Source of the DNA: PVC group bacterium
Lineage (GTDB): Bacteria > Verrucomicrobiota > Kiritimatiellia > UBA8416 > PXDI01
Assembly: GCA_003565095.1 (NCBI GenBank)
Contig: PXDI01000160.1
Location: 1-15,434 of the forward strand
Direction: 5' to 3'
DNA length: 15,434 bases
Every line of letters begins with the position of its first letter. The stretch's first letter is position 1. Shown one piece after another: positions 6,533 to 14,588 of the stretch. The notes beneath the pieces were generated by a model that saw only the letters and a list, made by a program, of their open reading frames with translations, did no database searches and was not told the origin of the DNA. The position numbers and the translations under genes were made by a program.

Positions 6533-8289
6533 AGAAGAGCGACGGCGACAAAATTGCATGGCCCAACTACGTGGGACTGGGACTGCTGGCGGTCTGCTAT
6601 GCCGGCGCCCTGCTCAATGTCTGCGCCATCCGCCGCGCCGAAACCGACCATGAAGTTATCCGGCTGGTACATTGGCAGCTCGAATTGGGAGTACGCGACG
6701 GTGTTGACGACCTGATCCGCCGCTTTGAGGAATATCAGGCCGCCAAAGGCCGCAAAGTCCGCGTAGTCCAGATCCCCATGCCGGAACAGTCATATGTACA
6801 ATATGTAACTACCCAGCTTATCGGCGGAACCGCCCCCGATATGATCCAGCTCGGTAAATTTCCCGACGAATATCTCGGTCGCTATTTTCTGCCGGTCTCC
6901 GAAGCAGTGCAGAACCTTAATCCGTTTTTAGCCGCCGAAGCAGCCGCCGATCCGGATAACGCTCTGCTGGCCACCCTGGCGCAAAGACCGTGGATGGATA
7001 CCTTTACCGATGGCCTGCGCACCATGTTCTACGACCGCTTTCAGGAATATTACGGCGTCGGATTCAGCCAGTTCACCATTCGCATGTTTTACAACCGCAC
7101 GCTTTTCGAGGAAGTCCTCGGCAGTCCTGAACCGCCGGCCAATTACCGCGAGTTACTCGAAGCCTGCCGCCGCATTGAAGAATACGCCGCGCAACAGAAT
7201 ATCACCCTGCATCCAATCGCATCCTCGCGCTACCAGATGGAATATTTCAAAGGCCAGTATTTGAGCGGACTCACCCGTGATGTGGCCATACATTACGACA
7301 CCAATCTGGACGGAAATTTCGGTGGCGAGGAGAAAATGATGGCGGTGCTTTCCGGACGCAGCGGGCCGACCGACCCGCGCTACCGCGCCGGACTTGAAAG
7401 CGCGCGCCGTATTGCCGATTATTTCCCGCGCGGTTTCATGGCGCTGGAACGGATGGACTCGGCTTTCGCCTTTGTACAGGGCCGCGCGGCCATGATCACC
7501 TCCGGAAGCTGGGATGCCCGCAGTTTCATGCGCCAGATTGAAAACCAGCCGCCGGAGCGGCGGTTTGAAGTCGGGATATTCGAACTGCCGCAAATCGCAC
7601 CCGACGATCCTGAATTCGGCAAATACTTTGATGGACCCGCTTCCGAAGCCGGCACCGGCACCGGCTTCGCCTTCGGCATCACCCGCAATACTAAAAATTA
7701 TGATCTGTGCGTCGAGTTCCTGCAGTTTGCCACCACTCCGCAAAACAACAGTCTGCTGAATGACCACGCCGCCTGGATTCCCTCCGTCACCGGGGCGCGC
7801 ATGGACCCGGTTCTGGAAGTATTCCGCCCGAATTTTATCGGCTTGTGGGGCGGCATGGATTTGCGCTTTGTTGCACGCGGTCGCTGCGAAACTCTCGAAA
7901 GCCAGGTGTTCTGGCCTTATATTTCGGGAGAAGTCAGCTATGACGAATATGCCGCGACACTGATGGAGCAATTGCCGCCCGAAATGGCGCAGGATTTCCG
8001 GCGGCTTTATGAAAGCCGCGATGAAGCCCTGCCGGGATTGCGCACCACCCGCAGCACATTTCTGGCCGCCACCGTTTTCGGTCCGCAGGACGAACGCATT
8101 ACCAACGAACAGAAGCTGCTGCGCGCCTGCAGTTCGCAGGCTGTCTACGAAAGAGGCAAGTGGGATATGCGCATCATGCTGAAAAAAACCCGCGAAGAAC
8201 TGGACAAACAGGGCCATACCCCGTTCAGCACACAATTTTTCAATAGTCTTGACCGCTGGTATAATATGAACCTTGAGGAGAGTCTCTGA
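6529..8289 (+). CDS. Membrane-anchored sugar-binding protein of an ABC importer (family 1 type)
   Basis: The 586-residue product should capture an oligosaccharide or similar solute and deliver it to the two permeases downstream. An N-terminal hydrophobic stretch (about 14-34) follows a short charged tail. It has no good lipobox and no clear cleavage site, so it probably stays as an inner-membrane anchor. Family signs are WQLELG early on, the GGTAPDMIQL segment near residue 100, and an ITSGSWD segment near residue 323, typical of extracellular solute-binding proteins. It is longer than the usual roughly 400-450 residues; the extra length is mainly in the middle and at the charged C-terminus. 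It overlaps the TPR gene by four bases and its TGA overlaps the next ATG by one base (TGATG), so all three are translationally coupled. The ligand cannot be deduced. Confidence 0.85.
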   Translation: MKKSDGDKIAWPNYVGLGLLAVCYAGALLNVCAIRRAETDHEVIRLVHWQLELGVRDGVDDLIRRFEEYQAAKGRKVRVVQIPMPEQSYVQYVTTQLIGGTAPDMIQLGKFPDEYLGRYFLPVSEAVQNLNPFLAAEAAADPDNALLATLAQRPWMDTFTDGLRTMFYDRFQEYYGVGFSQFTIRMFYNRTLFEEVLGSPEPPANYRELLEACRRIEEYAAQQNITLHPIASSRYQMEYFKGQYLSGLTRDVAIHYDTNLDGNFGGEEKMMAVLSGRSGPTDPRYRAGLESARRIADYFPRGFMALERMDSAFAFVQGRAAMITSGSWDARSFMRQIENQPPERRFEVGIFELPQIAPDDPEFGKYFDGPASEAGTGTGFAFGITRNTKNYDLCVEFLQFATTPQNNSLLNDHAAWIPSVTGARMDPVLEVFRPNFIGLWGGMDLRFVARGRCETLESQVFWPYISGEVSYDEYAATLMEQLPPEMAQDFRRLYESRDEALPGLRTTRSTFLAATVFGPQDERITNEQKLLRACSSQAVYERGKWDMRIMLKKTREELDKQGHTPFSTQFFNSLDRWYNMNLEESL

Positions 8290-9704
8290 TGCCGCGCTAT
8301 GTTTCCATTGCTAAAGTGAAACACTACTGGCCGCTTTACGGCTTTGTTCTGCCCAGCGCGCTGCTCGTCTCTATTTTCAGCTACTACACCGCCAGCAGCG
8401 CCATGTATCATGCCTTCTTCCGCTGGAACGGCGACTACATCAAACGTTTTATCGGATTGGGCCATTTCGAACGCTCAATGGGCCGTCCGGGACTATGGTT
8501 GATTGTCACCCTGGCTGCTTTTGCCATTACCATTACTTCAAAGAACACCGCCCGCTGGTGTAAACTGCTGCGGGCGGCGGTCGGGATCGGTCTGCCGCTG
8601 ACAATCCTGGGCGTTTTGCGGGACAAAATCGCGCTTGGCGAAGTGACCGCCTCAGCTCCGCAGGCTTTTGTCAGCGCGCTGATCTTTCTGGCGCTGGTAA
8701 TGGCGGTCGGCTTTTTCAGTGACCGTTATGATCCGGCCCGTCCGGCCAGAATGGCCTTTATCGCCATTCTGGGGCTTGGGTTCAGCCTAGCGCGCATGGC
8801 CTGGCCCGGCGATATCGCCTGGGCGGCGGCGCTGCTGATTTCCGGTATTGCGCTCTGGCTGCACCCGCGCACCGACCGGCGCCTGCGCCTTGGACAGGCT
8901 TTCGGCGCAGTTGCGGTAACAATGTGGGCCCTCGGTGCACGTGCCGGCGGAGACCCTACCCTCTGGCGCGGATTCAGCGTCATCGCCATTCTGGTCGTCG
9001 CTAATATCATCAAGATGATTCCGTCAATTGCCACCGCAGTGGTTATTCACCGCCTCAAAAGCGACGCCGCCAACTACTGGTACCGCGTACTCTTCGTGGT
9101 TCCGATGATTATTCCCGGTATGGTTTATCTGCTGATATGGAAGTTTTTCTTCCAGCCCGACGGACTGCTTAACCGCATTCTCAATATGACAGGCATCATG
9201 TGGATCTTGACAAGGCTTGACAGTCTGCTGGACTGGGGCGGAATTTTCACTGCCGGAGGCAGCCCAGTCTGGCTGGGGACTCCGCAGCTTGTGCTTCCTG
9301 CGATGATTCTGTGGGGCTTCCCGTGGGTCGGAGTGGTCGGCGTATTGATCTATCTGGCCGGACTGCAATCCATCGATAAAAGCCTTTACGAAGCCGCGGA
9401 TGTCGACGGTGTCGGTTCAATCGGAAAATTCATCCACCTTGAACTGCCGTTGATTCTTACTCAGGTGCGGATTAATCTGGTGCTGCTGATAATCGGCACC
9501 CTGCAAACCTACGGGCTGGTGCTGATCCTTTTCGGCAGCGAAGGCGGACCGCAGGGACGCTTGTTAATCCCGGGGCTCTATATGTTCCATAACGCGTTTG
9601 CCCGTGCCGAAGCCGGCTATGCATGCAGTATCGGTCTGATTATTTTTGTCTTTATCCTGCTGCTGACCGAAATCAACAACCGTTTTATCAAAGTCGACAA
9701 GTGA
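8289..9704 (+). CDS. ABC sugar transporter permease, MalF type, with a large membrane insertion
   Basis: This is an inner-membrane channel subunit of a carbohydrate importer. The 471 residues far exceed the roughly 290-310 usual for this family. Residues 1-64 match a normal start (first membrane helix 16-35, then FIGLGHFERSM). The normal second part resumes around 222 (GDPTLWRGFS) and runs through the core, with the ATPase-docking EAA loop at 368-388 (YEAADVDG, then LELPL). Between them lie about 155 residues with around six hydrophobic segments (near 68-83, 93-110, 124-143, 154-170, 176-190 and 201-219). These are absent from typical permeases. The frame is continuous with no sign of a frameshift. 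The TGA at 9702-9704 lies eight bases before the next gene's GTG. Confidence 0.85.
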   Translation: MPRYVSIAKVKHYWPLYGFVLPSALLVSIFSYYTASSAMYHAFFRWNGDYIKRFIGLGHFERSMGRPGLWLIVTLAAFAITITSKNTARWCKLLRAAVGIGLPLTILGVLRDKIALGEVTASAPQAFVSALIFLALVMAVGFFSDRYDPARPARMAFIAILGLGFSLARMAWPGDIAWAAALLISGIALWLHPRTDRRLRLGQAFGAVAVTMWALGARAGGDPTLWRGFSVIAILVVANIIKMIPSIATAVVIHRLKSDAANYWYRVLFVVPMIIPGMVYLLIWKFFFQPDGLLNRILNMTGIMWILTRLDSLLDWGGIFTAGGSPVWLGTPQLVLPAMILWGFPWVGVVGVLIYLAGLQSIDKSLYEAADVDGVGSIGKFIHLELPLILTQVRINLVLLIIGTLQTYGLVLILFGSEGGPQGRLLIPGLYMFHNAFARAEAGYACSIGLIIFVFILLLTEINNRFIKVDK

Positions 9705-9706
9705 GG
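9703..9706 (+). promoter_or_regulatory. GAGG-type ribosome-binding site overlapping the previous stop codon, for a GTG start
   Basis: GAGG lies within the previous TGA, five bases before GTG at 9712. It supports the non-ATG start of the second permease, because no ATG lies nearby in frame. Confidence 0.6.
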
Positions 9707-9711
9707 CACCC

Positions 9712-10536
9712 GTGAACAAAAACAGCATTATTGCCGAATTTGCCAAACATTTCTTTATTTTGATGGTACTCTCGTTCGCGCTGTTCCCGCTGTATGTAAT
9801 GCTGGTTATCAGCGGAAAAGACGGCGCACAGTTTGTCGCCGCCCCCTTCACAATCACCGCCCCTTTCAACTGGATCAATTACTCCACCGCCTGGAGCATG
9901 GTCTCTGGCTATATTTTCAACACTGTCTTTGTCTGTGTTTCAGCCATTGCCATGGCTTTCATCTTCAGCTTGAATGCCGCTTTCTTTTTTGCACGCTACC
10001 GCATGCCCGGACACCGCTTTCTGTGGTATTTCTTCCTGATTCTGATGCTAATGCCCGGCATTGCCAACCTCGTGCCCCTCTTCAATCTGCTCAAAACGTT
10101 TAATCTGCTGAACACTTTCTGGGCACTCATTCTGGTTTACATTACCGGCGCCCAGGTGGTGCAGATCTACATCCTGCGTAATTTTATTGAGGATATCCCC
10201 TCAGACCTTTTTGATGCCGCCGAAGTTGACGGCGCCTCCCCGCTGCAGCAGGTCTACCGGATCGTCCTGCCGATGTCCGGCAGCATTCTTTCCACTCTGG
10301 CGATTCTGCAGTTTATCGGTATGTGGAACGACTATATCCTGCCGCTGGTGGTGATGCGTGACGATCACATGCTGACCCTCGCCGTCGGACTGGTAAGAAT
10401 GGACAGCGAATATGTCAAAGACTGGGGCGCGTTGATGTCCGGCTTTACGCTGGCCAGCATTCCGCTGGTGCTGATCTTCATCTTTACCATGCGCCTCTTT
10501 GTCAAAGGACTCTCCGCCGGCGCAGTGAAGGGATAA
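9712..10536 (+). CDS. ABC sugar transporter permease, MalG type
   Basis: This is the second membrane subunit of the importer. Its 274 residues and roughly six membrane helices are the normal size for this family. The EAA loop is at 168-187 (FDAAEVDGASPLQQ, then IVLP), where a cytoplasmic ATPase would dock. The start codon is GTG, supported by a GAGG site. It pairs with the MalF-type protein just upstream. No ATP-binding subunit gene follows, so a shared ATPase encoded elsewhere, as with MsmK or UgpC-like proteins, is likely. Directly after the TAA stop the DNA changes into a tandem-repeat tract. No terminator hairpin with a T-run is evident between the stop and the repeats. Confidence 0.92.
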   Translation: MNKNSIIAEFAKHFFILMVLSFALFPLYVMLVISGKDGAQFVAAPFTITAPFNWINYSTAWSMVSGYIFNTVFVCVSAIAMAFIFSLNAAFFFARYRMPGHRFLWYFFLILMLMPGIANLVPLFNLLKTFNLLNTFWALILVYITGAQVVQIYILRNFIEDIPSDLFDAAEVDGASPLQQVYRIVLPMSGSILSTLAILQFIGMWNDYILPLVVMRDDHMLTLAVGLVRMDSEYVKDWGALMSGFTLASIPLVLIFIFTMRLFVKGLSAGAVKG

Positions 10537-10543
10537 GGGGGAA

Positions 10544-10634
10544 GACTGCAGACCGCAGACTGCAGACTGCAGACTGCAGACCGCAGACTGCAGACCGCAG
10601 ACTGCAGACTGTAGACTGAAGACTGAAGACTAAA
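10544..10634. repeat. Tandem array of thirteen heptamers (GACTGCA type)
   Basis: Thirteen exact 7-base units follow head to tail. Six are GACTGCA and three are GACCGCA, in the first nine places; then come GACTGTA, GACTGAA twice, and GACTAAA. The variants accumulate toward the tadA side. Each GACTGCA junction creates the palindrome CTGCAG, so the strand can form slipped hairpins. An open reading frame on the other strand crosses the array only because seven-base units avoid stops in that frame; it is not a gene. The array occupies most of the ABC-tadA gap. Confidence 0.9.
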
Positions 10635-10638
10635 GTAG

Positions 10639-10670
10639 TATTGGTTATTCCTTGTTGAATATTGGTTATT
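10639..10670. repeat. 21-base-period duplication of TATTGGTTATT
   Basis: The 11-mer TATTGGTTATT occurs at 10639-10649 and 10660-10670. The 21-base spacing equals three heptamers, suggesting a second degraded 7-base-period tract right after the GACTGCA array. A weak promoter-like TTGTTG (10652-10657) with TAATAG (10676-10681) overlaps it and could serve tadA. Confidence 0.5.
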
Positions 10671-10696
10671 GAGCTTAATAGAGTTATTTTTGGCGT

Positions 10697-11191
10697 ATGC
10701 AGTCCATGAACATTGAATCTAATGCAACGCTGTCCGCCGACGAGCGCTACATGCGCCTGGCGCTGGCGCAGGCGCAGGCAGCCGCCGATGCCGGCGAAGT
10801 CCCCGCCGGATGCGTGATCGTGCATTTTTCGTCCGAAGGTCCCGCGCGCGTAATCGGACGCGCGCATAACCAGACCGAATGCCTGCACGATCCCACCGCG
10901 CACGCCGAAATGATCGCCATTACCCAGGCGGCTGCCGCTCTTGGCGACTGGCGACTGAATAATACCTGCCTGTACGTTACCAAGGAACCCTGCGCAATGT
11001 GCTGCGGAGCCATCATTCTGGCAAGAATCAGCAAAGTTTTCTGGGGCGTCTCAGACCCGCGCCGCGGCGGTCATTCCGTCTTCGGCATCCTCGACAACCC
11101 AGGACTGAACCACCGCGCAGAAATCCAGACCGGTCTGCTCGAAAACGAGTCTAAAAGCATCCTGCAGGAATTCTTCCGCGCTAAACGGTAA
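10697..11191 (+). CDS. tadA: tRNA-specific adenosine deaminase
   Basis: The enzyme converts adenosine-34 of the arginine tRNA anticodon to inosine in the cytoplasm, and it is normally essential. The 164 residues fit the family. The zinc and catalytic residues are present: His69 and Glu71 in HAEM, and Pro98, Cys99 and Cys102 in EPCAMC. The typical C-terminal pattern is also there (HSVFGILDNPGLNHRAEI, then a basic end resembling FFRAKR). The ATG at 10697 and an in-frame ATG at 10706 are both possible; neither has a clear Shine-Dalgarno, and the conserved domain begins well inside either. It is a house-keeping gene between accessory operons. Its 3' end overlaps the convergent amidohydrolase-like gene by eleven bases. 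A guanine or cytosine deaminase of the same fold is less likely, given the tRNA-type motifs. Confidence 0.93.
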   Translation: MQSMNIESNATLSADERYMRLALAQAQAAADAGEVPAGCVIVHFSSEGPARVIGRAHNQTECLHDPTAHAEMIAITQAAAALGDWRLNNTCLYVTKEPCAMCCGAIILARISKVFWGVSDPRRGGHSVFGILDNPGLNHRAEIQTGLLENESKSILQEFFRAKR

Positions 11192-11894
11192 TGGCCCTCT
11201 CCAGCGCGACGGCAATCGCATTTCCGATTTGCCGCCACCGCCGGAGACCTTGCGCATACAGCCGCTGGTTTACCTCAAGTTCAACGCCAAGATAGCCCCG
11301 TATGCCGTATTCCCCCCGCAGCCAGGTGGTCAGCCCGTCGGATGTTCCACGATACGGCCGGTTCATCCTTACGCGCAGCTCCGCACCAGTCTGCTGCAGT
11401 TCATCCCGCCAGCGACAGCAGAATCCACGTTCGGCATGCCGGCGCGGATCATACAATAAACCTATCTCAAAATCGCGCTCCCGGCCGTTTAGTAACGGCG
11501 TAAAAGTATGTACCCCGACATGCACCACCACCGCACCTGACCGTCCGAGCTTTTCAACCTGTTTACATACCCCGCGACGGTAAGGCCGATAGTATCTTTG
11601 CAATAATTTCTCATGCACCTTCTCCGGCAGCCCCTTAGTGAATGACGAAAATAGTGCCGGATGCCCCTCTGAACGGTTCGGCTCTATCAAAAGGCGGGTA
11701 TACGGGTAGCTCAAACACGGGACATGCATATGCCGCGCCAGCAGTTCAGCCAGCGACTTCGCCCCCGGATCCCATCCGGTATGCTCCGCCAATTGCCGTG
11801 CAGCACCGCCGAACAGCCCCGAGTATTCCCGCGGCACAGCATTGCCGGCATGTTCACAGGTAATCAGCATTTTATGGGACAAAGGCTTTTGCAT
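11181..11894 (-). CDS. N-formylglutamate-amidohydrolase-like enzyme
   Basis: This is the last gene of the four-gene amidoligase operon. The 237 residues match the N-formylglutamate amidohydrolase (FGase) family of metal-dependent amidases. Visible motifs are ITCEHAGNAVP (11-21, with Glu14 and His15 as likely metal ligands), HTGWDPGA (38-45), PYTRLLIEPNR (64-74) and HVGVHTFTP (125-133, His129). Classical members act in histidine breakdown. There is no hut gene nearby, so here it more probably cleaves an amide made by the two ligases upstream. It overlaps the GCS2-type gene by 23 bases. An alternative ATG at codon 9 (11870) lies one base after the GCS2 stop and would mimic the tight coupling of the other junctions. 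Both starts keep the conserved motifs. Confidence 0.83.
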   Translation of the reverse strand: MQKPLSHKMLITCEHAGNAVPREYSGLFGGAARQLAEHTGWDPGAKSLAELLARHMHVPCLSYPYTRLLIEPNRSEGHPALFSSFTKGLPEKVHEKLLQRYYRPYRRGVCKQVEKLGRSGAVVVHVGVHTFTPLLNGRERDFEIGLLYDPRRHAERGFCCRWRDELQQTGAELRVRMNRPYRGTSDGLTTWLRGEYGIRGYLGVELEVNQRLYAQGLRRWRQIGNAIAVALERAITV

Positions 11895-13125
11895 CCCTCA
11901 AACACCCGCATAATCTCTTATAGACATTCAACAAATCTTCCCGGCTGAAGTTTTCGGGTAATGCCCGCAAGATACGTCCGGCAAGCGATCCTTCCGCAAA
12001 AATCAATTCCAGATGTTGCAGGGCTTCCGGTGAGAAATGATGCGTCGTGCGCAATTGATCAAAGATATGCCGGCATAATTCCCCGGCACTAAGTGCATGC
12101 TTCTGCAAACCGAACAGTGCGAGATATGCCTGATTGCCGATGCCGGCGCTTTCGCCATAACAGATTGTATCCAGCAGAATGTGATATAGCTCTTCCTCCG
12201 GAAAATCCATCTGGATCGCCAGAGCAGCCCATTCACCGTCAACCAGCGAGCGGGCCAATTCAACAATCCATTCCAGAATAGCAACATCCGCGGCAGGATA
12301 TTCCTGAATGTCGATTACCCGCACCTCGATGGCGCAACGGTCCCAACGTGCCATCAAACCACGCGAATTCAACCATTCATCCTGTAATACCCCATCAGGA
12401 TCATAAGGAGCAATATCACGATACATCACTTCAAGAATCCGCTCACGGTAATCCGCGGCACTGTAAACCCGTTCAGGCACAATTAAGCCGGTGATTGAAG
12501 GAATTTTCATAGCATTGCAGCGATACGCCTCCATCCGGAAATCAAGAAACGGCTTACGTTCGCCGTCCGCCAACGGCGAACTGGCCGCCATTGCCGGAAT
12601 CAACGGCAGGACAAGGCGCAAAGCGGCGTGTAAGCGCGCAAATTCTTCATCACCGTGAAACGGCAGATTCAAATGAGTGCTCTGCAAATTGGCCCAGCCA
12701 TGACCGCGGCAGTCGAAAATGCGGTTATACGCTTCGTAAATCGGATTATATTCATGCGGCCACAGTTTCAACTCATGAAACGGATCCATCCATGGATGAA
12801 CCGAACCGGGCATTAAGCGGGCATTGGCGGGTGCCAGCAATTGTTCAATCCCGCCGATATCCTGCTGAAAAAATGCGCCCAAACCCTCCAGTGTGTTAAC
12901 CGCCCCGTCAGTCTTAATCTCGATTACATGCAGCGCCAACTCATTGCTCCAGGCCGTGACCCCCCGGGAAATTTCATTAACAATGCGCCCCGCCGCTTTT
13001 GCCAGCACGTGATCGGCCGCCGCATGTACATTCAGTCCGGCGTTATCAACAATCATGTATTCCAACTCAACACCGAATCCGTCGAATAAATGCAGCGGAC
13101 GCTTTTTGTTGACCGTCGGAATCAT
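11872..13125 (-). CDS. GCS2-type carboxylate-amine ligase (glutamate-cysteine-ligase-like)
   Basis: The 417-residue cytoplasmic protein belongs to the GCS2 / YbdK-like superfamily, whose members couple a glutamate-type carboxylate to an amine using ATP. Visible signatures are GFGVELEYMI (17-25, with Glu20 and Glu22 as likely metal ligands), HVIEIKTD (66-73), LQSTHLNLPF (147-156) and CAIEVRVIDIQEYP (264-277). The last has the Arg and acidic residues of the ATP/Mg site. True GshA is not supported: GshB is missing and the partners are a RimK-like ligase and peptidase-like enzymes. The ATG shares one base with the ATP-grasp stop (TAATG). It probably makes one of the amide bonds in the product of this operon. 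Which acid and amine it joins cannot be read from the sequence. Confidence 0.85.
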   Translation of the reverse strand: MIPTVNKKRPLHLFDGFGVELEYMIVDNAGLNVHAAADHVLAKAAGRIVNEISRGVTAWSNELALHVIEIKTDGAVNTLEGLGAFFQQDIGGIEQLLAPANARLMPGSVHPWMDPFHELKLWPHEYNPIYEAYNRIFDCRGHGWANLQSTHLNLPFHGDEEFARLHAALRLVLPLIPAMAASSPLADGERKPFLDFRMEAYRCNAMKIPSITGLIVPERVYSAADYRERILEVMYRDIAPYDPDGVLQDEWLNSRGLMARWDRCAIEVRVIDIQEYPAADVAILEWIVELARSLVDGEWAALAIQMDFPEEELYHILLDTICYGESAGIGNQAYLALFGLQKHALSAGELCRHIFDQLRTTHHFSPEALQHLELIFAEGSLAGRILRALPENFSREDLLNVYKRLCGCLRDAKAFVP

Positions 13126-14588
13126 TAGCTGGACTTGTCCTTTTTGCTCTCAATCCTGCGCAGAATTTCCTGCATGACTGTAAGGTAGAGGGCATCTTTC
13201 TGCAAAGCGTCTTCACAGCCGGAATCAATATTCGGATTGTCGTTGATTTCTATAACATAAACTCTGCCGTTGATCTCTTTCAGGTCAACGCCGTAAAGAC
13301 CGTTGCCAATCAGTTTTGCCGCCCGCAGTGCATGTTTCAAGACACGTGGCGGAACATCTTCAACCGATATTGTGTCGGCATTCCCGGCATGCGTGCGTCC
13401 ATCATGCGTGCGTTCATATATCTGCCAGTGTTTCCGTGCCATATGATAGCGGCAGGCAAATAATGGCTGGTCATTCAAAACACCGATCCGCCAGTCAAAG
13501 CTGGTGGGAATGAACTTCTGCGCTATGACTAAATCAGATTTCTCCAACAATGCGGCAATGCTGCTGCGGTACTGATCCATTCCGTCCACCTTAATCACCC
13601 CTTGCGAAAATGCGCTGTCAGGCTGTTTCAAGATGCAGGGAAAACCAAGATTTTCGACTATACTTTCAACATTATCACGGTTAAGAATCACCGTCTCTGG
13701 CGCGGGAATCCCGTTTTTGCGCAGCAATTCCGCCAGATAAACCTTATTGCTGCATTTCAGAATCGATTCAGGATCATCAATAACCACAAGTCCTTCCGCG
13801 GCGGCACGCCGCGCCATGCGGTAGGTGTGATGATTTACATTCGTGGTCTCACGGATAAAAAGACCGTCAAATTCGCTCAGCCGGGAGAAATCCTCCCGCG
13901 TAATCAGCTCTGTACCCAGGCCGAGTGACTCAGCGGCTTTCACAAAGCGCCGCAGGGCACGTTCATCCGATGGCGGCATTTCCTCCTGCGGATTCACAAG
14001 CATTGCCAGATCATAGCGGGTCTCCTTGCGGGAGTGGCTGCTGTTGCGGCGCCTGAAAAACTCCTGAGCCATCTGCGAAACAAACGGCCGGTGCTCTTCA
14101 GGCACACCGCTGGATGCCACCGGCTGCAGACTGCGCAGAAACCACACGCCCCCTTTCCTGATAAACTCAGCACGCAGTAAAGGTGCCTGAAAATGCTTAA
14201 ACAGCCGTTGTGAGAGTTTGTCATAACGCTTGGCAAGATTCTTTCCAAAATAAATACTCAAAGTGAATTTATCCGAGTGTATCGGCTTGAGACTGCTCTG
14301 GATCAGACTGTCGAGTTCATCCGAAACAATCCGGATGATGGTCTGCGATTTAATATCCTGCATCGCCAGAATGTTTGGAAAAGGTTTATGCCCGCGCGCG
14401 GCGGCAAGCAGCGAAACATAGTATCCTGAGCTCTGGTAACGGTAACTGCGGCACAGGTTGTATACCTTGACGTTACGCACACTGCTGTATTCCGCATCCG
14501 TTAAATAAGTACGGGCGGCGATTATATCAACCCCGGGAATCTCCAGTGTCCACTTCCGTGGATTATCAACCACAATCAGATGGCGCAT
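13125..14588 (-). CDS. RimK-like ATP-grasp ligase with an extra N-terminal domain (RLAN-type)
   Basis: The 487 residues form two parts. Residues 1 to about 175 resemble the RimK-like ATP-grasp-associated N-terminal domain (RLAN; my recollection of the family). From about 190 to 480 comes an ATP-grasp fold. It contains FPCILKQPDS (316-325, Lys321), FDWRIGV (364-370, Arg367), and the Mg/ATP-binding tail with Asp435 in LYGVD and Glu447 with Asn451 to Asn453 in VIEINDNPN. RimK-like enzymes add glutamate or other amino acids to proteins or peptides through an acyl-phosphate. Here, next to a second, unrelated amide-forming enzyme, it is probably a peptide ligase. It overlaps the peptidase gene by 13 bases and the GCS2-type gene by one. 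I find no carrier-protein or condensation domain. Confidence 0.87.
   Translation of the reverse strand: MRHLIVVDNPRKWTLEIPGVDIIAARTYLTDAEYSSVRNVKVYNLCRSYRYQSSGYYVSLLAAARGHKPFPNILAMQDIKSQTIIRIVSDELDSLIQSSLKPIHSDKFTLSIYFGKNLAKRYDKLSQRLFKHFQAPLLRAEFIRKGGVWFLRSLQPVASSGVPEEHRPFVSQMAQEFFRRRNSSHSRKETRYDLAMLVNPQEEMPPSDERALRRFVKAAESLGLGTELITREDFSRLSEFDGLFIRETTNVNHHTYRMARRAAAEGLVVIDDPESILKCSNKVYLAELLRKNGIPAPETVILNRDNVESIVENLGFPCILKQPDSAFSQGVIKVDGMDQYRSSIAALLEKSDLVIAQKFIPTSFDWRIGVLNDQPLFACRYHMARKHWQIYERTHDGRTHAGNADTISVEDVPPRVLKHALRAAKLIGNGLYGVDLKEINGRVYVIEINDNPNIDSGCEDALQKDALYLTVMQEILRRIESKKDKSS

Noticed and set aside
6529..6640. Lipoprotein signal of the binding protein
   Set aside because: Cys23 and Cys32 follow Val, not the small residue a lipobox requires; the stretch reads as a membrane anchor.
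10544..10634. CRISPR array
   Set aside because: The units are 7 bases with no spacers, and there are no cas genes.
10502..10903. Minus-strand reading frame through the heptamer array
   Set aside because: The repetitive peptide is a by-product of the 7-base units, and the rest lies opposite tadA.
11181..11894. hutG of histidine degradation
   Set aside because: No hut genes are present; the coupling to two ligases points to a different role.
11229..11948. Plus-strand reading frames opposite the amidohydrolase-like gene
   Set aside because: Composition is biased and motif-free; the minus-strand gene has clear family motifs.
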